Positions 1 through 10,222 of a stretch of 64,000 bases of DNA are shown here, piece by piece (the stretch's first letter is position 1; every line of letters starts with the position of its first letter). Location: NCBI GenBank assembly GCA_902578935.1, contig CACHEU010000001.1, positions 186,001-250,000 of the forward strand, written 5' to 3'. Under the pieces are notes generated by a model, which saw only the letters and a program-made list of their open reading frames with translations, was not told the DNA's origin and ran no database searches. Source of the stretch: an uncultured Pelagibacteraceae bacterium. Lineage in GTDB: Bacteria; Pseudomonadota; Alphaproteobacteria; Pelagibacterales; Pelagibacteraceae. The position numbers and the translations under genes were made by a program.

Positions 1-636
1 ATGTGTGAAACAGCAATGGGAGAGTCAGGCATTAAAGTTATACCCGATTGGTGTTTAAAAGATTTAAGAAAAATTTGTAATAAGAAAAAAATCTTATTAA
101 TTCTAGATGAAGTTCAATGCGGAATAGGAAGATCGGGAAAATTTTTTGCTTTTGAACATGCAAAAATAAAACCTGATATCGTGCCAATTGCCAAGGGAAT
201 AGGCGGTGGTTTTCCAATTGGGGCGCTTTTGATGAACAAAAAAGTAGCATCTGCTATGACACCAGGATCACACGGAAGTACTTTTGGTGGAAATCCTTTG
301 GCTATGAGCGTGGGTAATGCGGTGTTAGACCAAATATTCAAAAAAGGTTTTTTAAAAAATGTACAAAAATCTTCCAAATACTTTATCTCTGAACTAAACA
401 AAATACAGGAAGATTATCCGGAAATAATCAAAGAAGTTAGAGGAATTGGTTTACTGATAGGGTTGCAGCTTTATAATGATCAAACTAAATTTATTAAAAA
501 ATTAGAGGATAACAAGTTGCTTACAATGAGAGCCGGAGAGAATGTAGTCAGAATCTTGCCTCCTTTAAATGTTAGAAAACAAGAAATAGATCTTGCAATA
601 AAAATTATAAGAAAAGTGTGTGATAAATTAAATTAA
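1..636 (+). CDS. argD: Acetylornithine aminotransferase, C-terminal part (5' end cut by window)
   Basis: Class III aminotransferase motif LILDEVQCGIGRSGKFFAFEH...PIAKGIGGGFPIGA; followed by argF. Confidence 0.9.
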   Translation: MCETAMGESGIKVIPDWCLKDLRKICNKKKILLILDEVQCGIGRSGKFFAFEHAKIKPDIVPIAKGIGGGFPIGALLMNKKVASAMTPGSHGSTFGGNPLAMSVGNAVLDQIFKKGFLKNVQKSSKYFISELNKIQEDYPEIIKEVRGIGLLIGLQLYNDQTKFIKKLEDNKLLTMRAGENVVRILPPLNVRKQEIDLAIKIIRKVCDKLN

Positions 637-639
637 TAT

Positions 640-1563
640 ATGAATCATTTTATAAATATTTCTGATTTGTCAAAGAGCGAATTAAGATCCATCATTGATG
701 GTGCTAAGAAAAGAAAGTCCGAAAGAGGTGAAAAACTCAACTCCCAGCCCGATTCAGATCAACCAATCAAAGGGAAGACAATGATTATGCTTTTTGCAAA
801 ACCCTCAACAAGAACAAGAATTTCTTTTGATTTAGCGATCAAGCAGCTGGGTGGATCATCTATTATTTTAAATGAAGACGAAATTCACTATGGCAAAGGG
901 GACGAAACGATAAAAGATACAGCTAAAGTTTTATCTCAATACGCAGATATTCTTATGATCAGAACAGACTCACACAAAGACATTAATGAATTTAAAAAAT
1001 ATTTAGAAATTCCAATCATTAATGGACTCACTAATTTAAGTCATCCATGTCAGATTATGTCTGATATTTTAACCTTTGAAGAGTTGAAAGGAGAAATCGA
1101 GGGAAAAACTATTGCCTGGCTTGGTGACGGAAATAACGTTGCAAATTCTTTTATTGAAGCAGCCACTAAATTTAAATTTGAGTTAAAAATTGCTTGTCCT
1201 AAAAAATATCAACCTGACAAAAAAATAATAGAAGCAGCTAAAAAAAATAATTGTAAGCTTTTAATCACAGAAGATCCTCATAAAGCAGCAAGAGATGCGG
1301 ATTGTATTATGACTGATAAGTGGATTTCTATGGGAGATAAGGGCGATAAAAAGAAAAAAAAGAAAGTTCTTAAAAAATATCAGGTAAATAGAAAAATTAT
1401 GAAGTCTGCAAAATCAGATGCAATTTTTATGCATTGTCTTCCCGCAAGTAGAGAGGAAGAGGTAACCAGCGAAGTTATGGATGGGAAACAATCTGTTGTT
1501 TGGTTACAGGCTTTTAATAGAATTCACGCACAAAAAAGTATTATTGAATGGTGTATAAAATAA
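640..1563 (+). CDS. argF: Ornithine carbamoyltransferase
   Basis: KPSTRTRISFD and HCLPA motifs; adjacent to argD. Confidence 0.96.
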   Translation: MNHFINISDLSKSELRSIIDGAKKRKSERGEKLNSQPDSDQPIKGKTMIMLFAKPSTRTRISFDLAIKQLGGSSIILNEDEIHYGKGDETIKDTAKVLSQYADILMIRTDSHKDINEFKKYLEIPIINGLTNLSHPCQIMSDILTFEELKGEIEGKTIAWLGDGNNVANSFIEAATKFKFELKIACPKKYQPDKKIIEAAKKNNCKLLITEDPHKAARDADCIMTDKWISMGDKGDKKKKKKVLKKYQVNRKIMKSAKSDAIFMHCLPASREEEVTSEVMDGKQSVVWLQAFNRIHAQKSIIEWCIK

Positions 1564-1564
1564 A

Positions 1565-2098
1565 CTAAGGCTTAGGAAGCGGGCTATCGCTTTTACTATT
1601 CATGTAAAGTATAACTGAAGCTCTGTCTTTTTCACTTTTTAATCCAGCGTAAGCCATTTTAGTACCTTTGATATGTGCTGAAGGTTTTATTAAAAATCCA
1701 TTCATCTCAGCAAACGACCAAACTTTCCCGTGAGCGATCAAAGCTTTTGAGTATTTATAATCTGATACCGAAGCAGACTTTTTTCCTAAAACACCATACA
1801 GAACAGGTCCTATTTTATTTTTACCACCTTTAGCAATCACGTGACATGCGGAACATTTTTTAAATACTTTTTCACCATGTTCTATGGTGCCCAGAGCAAG
1901 CAGTGCCTTTATGTCCACACTTCCAGAACTAGACGATTCTGCGCTTGCTGTTTTTACAGCGGGAGCCTCAACTTTGTATGCTGCCTCAGAGGGTTTTTTT
2001 ACCTGGAATATCAGATCGGTGATTTTTCCTATTCCAAAAACGACCAAAACAGTAAAAATAACTGCAGCTATAATTTTATTTATTTCAAAACCATTCAT
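1565..2098 (-). CDS. Membrane-anchored class I cytochrome c
   Basis: N-terminal TM segment and CSACH haem-binding motif; distal Met region TKMAYAGL. Confidence 0.88.
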   Translation of the reverse strand: MNGFEINKIIAAVIFTVLVVFGIGKITDLIFQVKKPSEAAYKVEAPAVKTASAESSSSGSVDIKALLALGTIEHGEKVFKKCSACHVIAKGGKNKIGPVLYGVLGKKSASVSDYKYSKALIAHGKVWSFAEMNGFLIKPSAHIKGTKMAYAGLKSEKDRASVILYMNSKSDSPLPKP

Positions 2099-2194
2099 AA
2101 ATTTGATAACTAATGTGTTAGATATATCACGAGTTGGTATAAAAAACTTTAAGTAAATTGCACAACGTTGCGTCTTTGAGCCGCATAAATATTT

Positions 2195-2929
2195 ATGAGA
2201 AATACAGTTGTTATTATCCCTTCACGCTTAAAAGCCAGAAGGCTTCCCAACAAGCCTCTAGAATTAATTAATGGAAAAGAGATGATATTACATGTTCATG
2301 ACTTGGCAAAAAATTCTAGATCAGCGGATGTGTTAGTTGTTACACCAGATAAAAGTATTGCACAATTGATAAAAAAAAATGGGGGAAATTCATTTCTTTC
2401 CGTAAGTCAACACGAAACAGGCACAGATAGAGTGTTTGAAGGATTTAAAAATTTTTATTCTGCCGAACCTAAAATTATCATAAATTTACAGGGCGATATG
2501 CCTAATTTAGATCCAAATGCTATTAACCAATTAAATGAATATATGCAAAAAGATCTCTGTGATGTAGCTACTTTAGCATCATCTGTCAAAACCAAGGATG
2601 AAATTCAAAATCAAAATATTGTAAAAGTAATTGCAAAGGACAACATTGAAAAATCAGGTTTTTCTGAGGCACTGGATTTTAAAAGAGATTTAGCCAATCA
2701 AGAGGATAAATTTATTTATCATCATATTGGTATTTATGCCTTTACTAGTAAAGCTTTAATGCGGTATGTAAATTTAAAAAGAAGTAAATTAGAAATAGAG
2801 AGAAATTTAGAACAAATGAGAGCTTTAGAAAATAAAATGAAAATCCATGTTGGATATACATCTTCTAATCCACTTAGTATTGATACAAAGGCTGATTTAG
2901 AAGAAATTAAAAAAATCATGGAGAAATAA
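2195..2929 (+). CDS. kdsB: 3-deoxy-manno-octulosonate cytidylyltransferase
   Basis: IIPSRLKARRLPNKPL N-terminus and INLQGDMP motif. Confidence 0.95.
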   Translation: MRNTVVIIPSRLKARRLPNKPLELINGKEMILHVHDLAKNSRSADVLVVTPDKSIAQLIKKNGGNSFLSVSQHETGTDRVFEGFKNFYSAEPKIIINLQGDMPNLDPNAINQLNEYMQKDLCDVATLASSVKTKDEIQNQNIVKVIAKDNIEKSGFSEALDFKRDLANQEDKFIYHHIGIYAFTSKALMRYVNLKRSKLEIERNLEQMRALENKMKIHVGYTSSNPLSIDTKADLEEIKKIMEK

Positions 2930-3775
2930 ATGGCGAATATAAAAATAGCATTTCAAGGAGAGATGGGGGCGTATTCACATATTGCTTGTGAACAACTTTT
3001 TCCAGGATCTTCAATTAAGGCTTGTCCAACATTTGAGGAAACCTTTAGAACAGCCAATCAAGACGAAAACTGCAAAATAGTTATTCCTATAGAGAATTCT
3101 TTAGCTGGGAGAGTTGCTGATATTCATTATTTATTGCCTAAATATAAATTACAAATTTATGCCGAACATTTCCAAACCGTTGAACATAATCTTTTGGTTA
3201 AAGAGGGTGTTGAATTAAAAGATATCAAATATATAAGAAGTCATGCACAAGCCATAGATCAATGTCAAAAAATTATTCAAAAACATAATTTTCAAACAAT
3301 AATTTCAGCAGACACAGCAGGATCAGCCAAAGAACTTTCTAAAGGAAGTGACAAATCAATAGCAGCAATCGCCTCAACACTTTCGGCCCAAATATATAAA
3401 CTTAAAGTGTTGGTAAAAAATATTGAAGATGAAAAGAATAATGTTACTAGATTTTTAATCATGGGAAAAAACATCAGTCAACCTGCATATGAAAAAAATA
3501 AAAATTATATTACGAGTTGTATATTTAGGTTAAAAAGCATTCCTGCAGCATTGTATAAATGTCTAGGAGGATTTGCCACCAACCAAGTAAATCTCACAAA
3601 ATTGGAAAGTTTTTCTGTAAAGAATACATTTGATCAAACAAATTTTTACCTGGATTTGGAAGGCCATATTGAAGATGTTCGAGTTCAAAAAGCTTTAGAG
3701 GAGCTTGGATTCCATACTCAAAGTTTGAATATTCTGGGAGTTTATGAAGCTTCTCCTTTTAGACAAAAGAAATAG
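2930..3775 (+). CDS. pheA: Prephenate dehydratase with C-terminal ACT domain
   Basis: FQGEMGAYSHIA, VIPIENSLAGRV and NNVTRFLIMG motifs; ACT-type C-terminus. Confidence 0.93.
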   Translation: MANIKIAFQGEMGAYSHIACEQLFPGSSIKACPTFEETFRTANQDENCKIVIPIENSLAGRVADIHYLLPKYKLQIYAEHFQTVEHNLLVKEGVELKDIKYIRSHAQAIDQCQKIIQKHNFQTIISADTAGSAKELSKGSDKSIAAIASTLSAQIYKLKVLVKNIEDEKNNVTRFLIMGKNISQPAYEKNKNYITSCIFRLKSIPAALYKCLGGFATNQVNLTKLESFSVKNTFDQTNFYLDLEGHIEDVRVQKALEELGFHTQSLNILGVYEASPFRQKK

Positions 3776-3798
3776 TCCACAAATCTGAGATTCGAGAC

Positions 3799-3828
3799 TT
3801 GTAGAGTTCAATTTGATACTGATATAAT
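3799..3828 (+). promoter_or_regulatory. Putative sigma70-type promoter of the SRP RNA
   Basis: TTGTAG (3799-3804), 18 nt spacer, TATAAT (3823-3828), 5 nt upstream of the RNA 5' helix. Confidence 0.6.
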
Positions 3829-3833
3829 AATTT

Positions 3834-3922
3834 GGAGGCCATCCAGGCGGTTTCGATATGTTTAATGTGTCAGGGTGTAACAACAGCAGCACGAACTTTT
3901 GAAAGCGGGTTGTTTGGTCTCC
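3834..3922 (+). ncRNA. ffs: Signal recognition particle RNA (small bacterial 4.5S type)
   Basis: Closing helix GGAGGCC (3834-3840) with GGTCTCC (3916-3922); GTCAGG...AGCAGC symmetric-loop motif with UAAC (URRC-type) apical tetraloop; location upstream of dnaX as in other alphaproteobacteria. Confidence 0.9.
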
Positions 3923-3926
3923 TTGT

Positions 3927-5600
3927 ATGGAAAACAATAATAAATCAAAAATTCTAGCCTTAAAATATAGACCAAGAATATTTGGCGATTTGATCGGGCA
4001 GGAAGTAATTGCAGAAACTATTTCTAACGCCATAAAGATAGGAAAAACACCAAATGCATATCTTCTGACCGGAATTAGGGGTGTTGGAAAAACAACTACA
4101 GCAAGACTTATTGCCAAGGCCTTAAATTGTACGAAAGATTCAGATCAGGGTTCCAAATATAGCGAACAGAATTTATGTGACCATTGTAAACAGATTGAAA
4201 GCTCAAATCATATTGATGTTCTTGAAATGGATGCTGCATCTAAGACAGGAATTGACGATGTTAGAGAATTGATAGAAAATTCTAAATACAATCCAACAAG
4301 CGCAAAATATAAAATATTCATAATAGATGAAGTTCACATGCTGTCCAAACAAGCTTTTAATGGACTTTTAAAAACATTGGAAGAACCGCCAGAAAAACTT
4401 AAATTTATTTTAGCAACAACTGAATCAAGAAAAATTCCAGTGACAATTTTATCTAGATGCCAAAGATTTGATCTAAGGAGAGTTGGTTTGGAAAAAATTT
4501 ATGAACATATTAAAAAAATTTCAAAAACAGAACAAGGAAAAATATCAGATGCCGCTTTAAAATTATTAGCAAGAGCTTCCGAAGGCTCCGTAAGAGATGC
4601 AATTTCTTTATTAGACAGAGCATTAGTGTTCCAAAGCCTTGACAACAATAAAACTATAGAGGATTCAGATATTAGAAAAATGCTTGGCTTGGCAGACAAA
4701 TCCAAGCTTATTCATTTGCTCAATCATGTTTTTGAGGGAGATGAGAAAAGAGCTATGGAGCTATTGAGAGAGCTTATAGATAACGGTTTAGATCCAAAAA
4801 ACTTTTTAAACGATCTTTTAGAGCTAATCTACTTGTTTGGAAGAAGAATTAATCTTGGTCCTATCGAGAAAGATATGCTTGTTTCCGAAGCAGAATTAGA
4901 GCTAATAGAAAGTGGAAGCCAAAACCTAAACATGCAAGATCTAGGTTTGTTTTGGCAATTAACCTTAAAAACTATTGAAGATCTAAAATCGGTTTCAAAT
5001 GAAAACATAGCATTAGAAATGTTTTTGATGCAGCTTATGCATGTAAAAACTTTAGATGATCATTCCGAGGATAAAACATTTAGCCATGAAAAACTAACAG
5101 ATCCTAAGGCAACAAAAAAAAAAATTGAAGAAAACAACATAAATGCCAATCCAATTAATTTCACCAAAGATCAAATGAAAAATACAGAGCAGATTAAGAC
5201 TCTAGCAAACAAGGAAGCGGAAGCAAAAATTAACGTTCAAGTTAACTCCTTCTCCGATCTTATTGATCTGGCTGAAAAAAACAAAGAGATGGAACTAAAA
5301 TATGATCTTGAGAGAAATGTAAAATTAGTAAGATTTCAGAATGGAAAAATTGATATCAATTTTAACGAAAATTTAAATAAAAACTTTATAAAAAGATTGT
5401 CCCAGAGTCTTTATGAGTGGACAGGCAAAAGATGGATAATTAGTTTGAGCAAAGAAGAAAACTCAAAAACTTTTCATCAGAAAAAAATTGATGATAGAGA
5501 AAAAATATTAGCGCATGAAAAAAATAGCAAAACTTTTAAAGAAATGCTGCAATCTTTTCCTGATGCAGATTTAATAGAGGTCAAAAAAGAAGATGAATAA
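3927..5600 (+). CDS. dnaX: DNA polymerase III subunits gamma/tau
   Basis: LKYRPRIFGDLIGQE, GIRGVGKTTTARL Walker A, C-x8-C-x2-C zinc motif, EVHMLSKQAFNGLLKTLEEPP. Confidence 0.97.
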   Translation: MENNNKSKILALKYRPRIFGDLIGQEVIAETISNAIKIGKTPNAYLLTGIRGVGKTTTARLIAKALNCTKDSDQGSKYSEQNLCDHCKQIESSNHIDVLEMDAASKTGIDDVRELIENSKYNPTSAKYKIFIIDEVHMLSKQAFNGLLKTLEEPPEKLKFILATTESRKIPVTILSRCQRFDLRRVGLEKIYEHIKKISKTEQGKISDAALKLLARASEGSVRDAISLLDRALVFQSLDNNKTIEDSDIRKMLGLADKSKLIHLLNHVFEGDEKRAMELLRELIDNGLDPKNFLNDLLELIYLFGRRINLGPIEKDMLVSEAELELIESGSQNLNMQDLGLFWQLTLKTIEDLKSVSNENIALEMFLMQLMHVKTLDDHSEDKTFSHEKLTDPKATKKKIEENNINANPINFTKDQMKNTEQIKTLANKEAEAKINVQVNSFSDLIDLAEKNKEMELKYDLERNVKLVRFQNGKIDINFNENLNKNFIKRLSQSLYEWTGKRWIISLSKEENSKTFHQKKIDDREKILAHEKNSKTFKEMLQSFPDADLIEVKKEDE

Positions 5601-5913
5601 TTTTTCAGACATAATCTCTAGAGCAAAAAAAATGCAAGAAAAGATGAAAGAAGTCCAGGAGGGTTTAAAAAAAATTGAAGTTACAGGTGTATCTGGTGGA
5701 AACTTAGTAAAAGTCACTTTGACCGGAGACTATGAAATGAAATCTATTGTTGTTGATGAAAATGCAAAAAAGGAAAAAGACGAAATTGTTAATGATCTTA
5801 TTGTTGCAGCTTATAATGATGCAAAAGAAAAACTCAGAAAAAAAACTTCTGAAGAACTCGGGAAAGCCACAGGAACTACAAATTTGCCCTTCGATCTAAA
5901 ACTACCTTTTTAA
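5593..5913 (+). CDS. YbaB/EbfC family nucleoid-associated protein
   Basis: Small protein between dnaX and recR; MKSIVVDENA...VAAYNDA pattern. Confidence 0.92.
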   Translation: MNNFSDIISRAKKMQEKMKEVQEGLKKIEVTGVSGGNLVKVTLTGDYEMKSIVVDENAKKEKDEIVNDLIVAAYNDAKEKLRKKTSEELGKATGTTNLPFDLKLPF

Positions 5914-6522
5914 ATGGACAACCATACTCCAGAAATAGAAGAATTGATTAAACAGTTTTCTAAACTACCGGGTCTTGGACCTAAATCTGCAAAAAGAATA
6001 ATTTTGAAACTTATTAATAACAAGGAAAACATGATTAAGCCTTTAGCAAAGTCTTTGGCAAGCGTTTATAAAAATATAGTTCGTTGCCGAGATTGTGGGA
6101 ACCTTAAAGCAATAAATGATAAATGCATTTGTGAAAAAAATATTAATAATTATGACAAAATTTGTGTAGTTGAAAATTTAGCCGATATGTGGGCAATTGA
6201 GTCATCAAATACCTTTAAAGGACATTTTCATATTCTGGGGGGCACTCTAAATGCTAATGAAAATTATGAACAAAAAAATTTATTAATAGATTCGCTTGTA
6301 AAAAGAATCAAACAAAACAACCTAAAAGAAGTTATCATTGCTACGAGTGCCACCGTTGAAGGTCAAACAACTGCTCATTATATAGAAGATACCATCAAAA
6401 ACGGTAAAATTAAAATTTCTAAACTTGGCCAAGGCTTACCAGTTGGAGGCGAGATAGAACAGCTGGATGATGGAACATTGATTTCCGCTTTTAAAAATAG
6501 AGTACCAGTTTCTAGTGATTAG
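5914..6522 (+). CDS. recR: Recombination protein RecR
   Basis: [13 protein letters not shown] HhH, CRDCGN...CICE zinc motif, Toprim VVEN...FHILGG. Confidence 0.96.
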   Translation: MDNHTPEIEELIKQFSKLPGLGPKSAKRIILKLINNKENMIKPLAKSLASVYKNIVRCRDCGNLKAINDKCICEKNINNYDKICVVENLADMWAIESSNTFKGHFHILGGTLNANENYEQKNLLIDSLVKRIKQNNLKEVIIATSATVEGQTTAHYIEDTIKNGKIKISKLGQGLPVGGEIEQLDDGTLISAFKNRVPVSSD

Positions 6523-8644
6523 ATTTTTTTTCCAATCTTTTTTTGTGTAGCAAAGGTTCGGTGTAGCCAGACGGTTGTTCCCTACCTTTGAATACTAAGT
6601 CACAAGCCGCAGAGAAGGCTATAGATTTTTCAAAATTAGGAGCCATTGGCAAATAATTTTTATCTTCACTATTTTGTTTGTCTACAATCGCGGCCATTTT
6701 TTTCATAACACCCATAACCTGATCTTTTGTGCATATATTGTGGTGCAACCAATTTGCCATGTGTTGAGATGATATTCTTAACGTTGCTCTGTCTTCCATT
6801 AAGCCTACATTATTTATATCGGGTACTTTTGAACAACCAACTCCTTGGTCAATCCATCTGACCACATATCCCAAAATTCCCTGAGCATTATTTTCTAATT
6901 CTTTATTAATGTCATCAACTGACCAATTAGGCCTGTCTGCTTTTGGTATTTTTAATATATTTTCAAGTTTCGCTCTTTTTCTAGATTTAATCTCGGAATG
7001 TTTTTTAAAAACATCTAATTTATGGTAATGAGTTGCGTGAAGCGTTGCAGCTGTTGGAGAAGGTACCCACGCGCAATTAGCGCCCGATTTAGGATGACCT
7101 ATTTTTTGTTCCATCATGTCAGCCATTCTATCAGGCATAGCCCACATTCCCTTTCCTATTTGGGCTTTACCAGAAAATCCGCATGACAAACCTACATCAA
7201 CGTTCCAGTCTTCATAGGTATTTAGCCAAGTAGATTTTTTCATTTCACTTTTAAAAATCATTGGTCCAGCCTCGAACGAGGTATGCATTTCATCGCCAGT
7301 TCTATCTAAAAATCCAGTGTTAATGAACACAACTCTTTCTTTAACTTTTCTAATACATTCTTTCAAATTTACCGTTGTTCTTCTTTCTTCATCCATTATA
7401 CCAACTTTAATAAAGTATTTTTTTAGTCCTAAAATTTCTTCAACTTTTGTAAAAAGATCATTTGTAAATCTAACTTCATCTGGACCATGCATTTTGGGTT
7501 TAACTATGTAGAAAGAACCTGTTCTAGAATTTTTTTTGTTTTTAAAGTCATGTATTGCGCAAAGTGTTGAAATAAAAGCATCCATTATTCCTTCGGGAAT
7601 TTCTGAGCCATCACTTAAAAGTATTGCTGGATTTGTCATAAGGTGACCTACATTTCTATTAAGCAACAAAGACCTACCATGTAACACGACTTTTGATCCA
7701 TCCGCTCCAGTGTAATCTCTGTCAGGATTTAGTTTTCGAGTAAATCTTTTTCCATTCTTTTCGATTTCTGCTTGTAAAGTACCCTTCATTAGACCAAGCC
7801 AATTTCTGTAGCATTTGATTTTGTCTTCAGCATCTACCGCAGCAACAGAGTCTTCGTTGTCCACAATTGTTGATATTGCTGATTCAATAATTACATCACT
7901 TATATTTGCCAAATCATTTTTTCCTATTGAGCTATTTGGATCAATTATAATATCTATATGGAGGTTATTATTTTTTAACAAAATTGACTTTGGGTTATTT
8001 TTATCCCCATTAAATCCAATAAATTGTTTTTTATTTTTTAAATGTTTATTTTTATTATTAATAATTATTGTTAAGTTTTTTTCTTCTACTTTGAACTTAG
8101 AAACGTCTCTCCAGCTTCCTTGATCAATTGGTGATATTTCGTCTAAAAAGCCTCTAACATAATCTATAACCTTTTTCGCTTTTTCTTGGTTTTTATTTTT
8201 TGATATAGCATCTGTTCCATAAAGCGAATCATACAAACTTCCCCAGCGTGCATTAGCAGCATTCAGCGCATATCTAGCGTTATCTACTGGTACAACCAAT
8301 TGTGGTCCAGCAATATTTGCTATCTCCTCATCTACATTAGATGTTGTAATTTTAAAATCTTCTTTTTCTTCAACAATATAATTTATTGATTTTAAAAAAT
8401 TAAAATACTCATCTTTATTAAAAGCAGTCCCTTTCCTTGACAGATGCCATTCATCTATTTTTTTTTGAATTTGATCTCTTTCTTCTAATAATTTTTTATT
8501 TATGGGCGCCAAATCATGAACAGTTTTGCCAAAACCACTCCAGAAATTGTCAGCATTTATGTTTGTGCCTGGAATAGCTTCCTCATTAACAAACTTGAAC
8601 AACCCTTCCTCAACTTGTAAATTGTTAATATTAATTTTTTTCAT
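6512..8644 (-). CDS. glcB: Malate synthase G
   Basis: Full-length 710 aa; [55 protein letters not shown] motifs. Confidence 0.97.
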   Translation of the reverse strand: MKKININNLQVEEGLFKFVNEEAIPGTNINADNFWSGFGKTVHDLAPINKKLLEERDQIQKKIDEWHLSRKGTAFNKDEYFNFLKSINYIVEEKEDFKITTSNVDEEIANIAGPQLVVPVDNARYALNAANARWGSLYDSLYGTDAISKNKNQEKAKKVIDYVRGFLDEISPIDQGSWRDVSKFKVEEKNLTIIINNKNKHLKNKKQFIGFNGDKNNPKSILLKNNNLHIDIIIDPNSSIGKNDLANISDVIIESAISTIVDNEDSVAAVDAEDKIKCYRNWLGLMKGTLQAEIEKNGKRFTRKLNPDRDYTGADGSKVVLHGRSLLLNRNVGHLMTNPAILLSDGSEIPEGIMDAFISTLCAIHDFKNKKNSRTGSFYIVKPKMHGPDEVRFTNDLFTKVEEILGLKKYFIKVGIMDEERRTTVNLKECIRKVKERVVFINTGFLDRTGDEMHTSFEAGPMIFKSEMKKSTWLNTYEDWNVDVGLSCGFSGKAQIGKGMWAMPDRMADMMEQKIGHPKSGANCAWVPSPTAATLHATHYHKLDVFKKHSEIKSRKRAKLENILKIPKADRPNWSVDDINKELENNAQGILGYVVRWIDQGVGCSKVPDINNVGLMEDRATLRISSQHMANWLHHNICTKDQVMGVMKKMAAIVDKQNSEDKNYLPMAPNFEKSIAFSAACDLVFKGREQPSGYTEPLLHKKRLEKKSNH

Positions 8645-8743
8645 TTAATAGATAATAGAGCAAATAATAAGTACTTTAACAACACTTTATTGACACATTT
8701 GAATTTTATTAAAATTACTAATAGTATTTTTCTTTAAGAATTT

Positions 8744-9853
8744 ATGAGAAATTATTTAGAATTTGAAAAAGAAATAAAAAACCTCGAAGAAGAACTTGAT
8801 TCTTCAAAAAACCCCTTTGACAAAGACGGAATCTCCGAAGTTGACACAGCCAAGATTGAAAAAATTCAAGAAGAAATTAATGAAAAACTAAAAATAACAT
8901 ACTCCAGTCTTAATAGTTGGCAAAAGACCATGGTTGCTAGGCATGAAAACAGACCAAGGGCTAATTTTTATATTAAAGAAATATTTTCAGATTTTACTTT
9001 GCTATCCGGGGACAGACTTTTCGGTGAAGATAAATCTATAATTGCGGGTTTTGGAGTGATTGAAAATAAATCTGTTCTAGTTTTAGGTCAGGAAAAAGGA
9101 GAAGACCTAAATAGCAGAATGGAAAGAAATTTTGGAATGATGAAGCCAGAAGGGTATAGAAAATGTATAAGACTTATGAATCTTGCTAATCGTTTTAGAA
9201 TTCCAGTTGTTAGTTTTATTGATACACCGGGAGCGTATCCTGGTATAGGTGCCGAACAAAGAGGCCAAGCAATGGCAATAGCCAACTCAATAGAATGCTG
9301 CATGTCTTTAAAGGTTCCAAACATTTCAATAATAATTGGAGAAGGTGGATCAGGCGGAGCAATTGCACTAGCATCTTCTAATAAAGTTATAATGTTAGAA
9401 CACTCAATCTATTCAGTTATATCACCTGAAGGATGTGCTTCTATTTTATGGAGAGATCCAAGCAAATCTTTGGAAGCAGCAGATGCAATGAAATTAACCG
9501 CCAAAGAACTTTTAAATCTGGGAATCGTAGACGAGGTAATCGACGAACCTTTAGGGGGAGCACACCGTGATAATAAAGAAATGTCAAAAAAAATTAAAAA
9601 ATCAATACTACAAAATCTAGAAACTTTTAAAAACTTATCTGGTGAAGAAATTTTTAATCAAAGAAAAACAAAATTTCTTAAAATTGGTAGAGACCAAGGA
9701 TTCAGGAAACCGTCAGATGCTCTTGGAGAGCAATTGGGCTATGTTGAGCCAAGCATATCTAAAATTACAAGGTTTATACAAGAAAGAAAAAATTTATTTA
9801 TAGGCGCTATAATTGCTCTGATACTAGCTGTAATATTGACTATATTAATGTAG
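8744..9853 (+). CDS. accA: Acetyl-CoA carboxylase carboxyltransferase subunit alpha with a C-terminal hydrophobic tail
   Basis: DTPGAYPGIGAEQRGQA and GEGGSGGAIA motifs; ends LFIGAIIALILAVILTILM. Confidence 0.95.
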   Translation: MRNYLEFEKEIKNLEEELDSSKNPFDKDGISEVDTAKIEKIQEEINEKLKITYSSLNSWQKTMVARHENRPRANFYIKEIFSDFTLLSGDRLFGEDKSIIAGFGVIENKSVLVLGQEKGEDLNSRMERNFGMMKPEGYRKCIRLMNLANRFRIPVVSFIDTPGAYPGIGAEQRGQAMAIANSIECCMSLKVPNISIIIGEGGSGGAIALASSNKVIMLEHSIYSVISPEGCASILWRDPSKSLEAADAMKLTAKELLNLGIVDEVIDEPLGGAHRDNKEMSKKIKKSILQNLETFKNLSGEEIFNQRKTKFLKIGRDQGFRKPSDALGEQLGYVEPSISKITRFIQERKNLFIGAIIALILAVILTILM

Positions 9854-9933
9854 CAAACAGGTAATTTTATTAATTTTTTTATTTAAAAGCTGATCATTCA
9901 CTTGACATTTAATCTATAAATCTATTTAAGGGC

Positions 9934-9958
9934 AATATTAGTAATTTTTACTAATATT
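9934..9958 (+). repeat. Perfect inverted repeat in the csp leader
   Basis: AATATTAGTAA-TTT-TTACTAATATT, 11 bp arms, ends 28 nt before the csp start codon. Confidence 0.85.
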
Positions 9959-9986
9959 ACGTTAATAACTAAGTAAGGAAGAACAA

Positions 9987-10196
9987 ATGAGTCTAAAAGG
10001 TAAAGTTAAGTGGTTCAATGGAACTAAAGGATATGGTTTTATTGAAAGAGAAGATAAGGAAAAGGACGTTTTCGTTCATTCTTCAGCAGTAAGAGCAGCT
10101 GGTTTAAAATATTTAAACGAAGGTGATGAGCTTACTTTTGATGTAGAGAACGGAGAAAAAGGACCTGCCGCGGTAAATCTACAGAAAACATCTTAA
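9987..10196 (+). CDS. Cold-shock domain protein (CspA family)
   Basis: [20 protein letters not shown]1 and [12 protein letters not shown]2 motifs. Confidence 0.97.
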   Translation: MSLKGKVKWFNGTKGYGFIEREDKEKDVFVHSSAVRAAGLKYLNEGDELTFDVENGEKGPAAVNLQKTS

Positions 10197-10222
10197 ATCT
10201 TATTACCAGCACATTGAAAATT

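Noticed and set aside
3695-4117. 140-aa minus-strand ORF across the SRP RNA and dnaX 5' end
   Set aside because: Antisense to a clear structural RNA and to conserved dnaX/pheA coding; no recognisable domain.
7815-8123. 102-aa plus-strand ORF inside glcB
   Set aside because: Antisense shadow ORF in conserved malate synthase coding.
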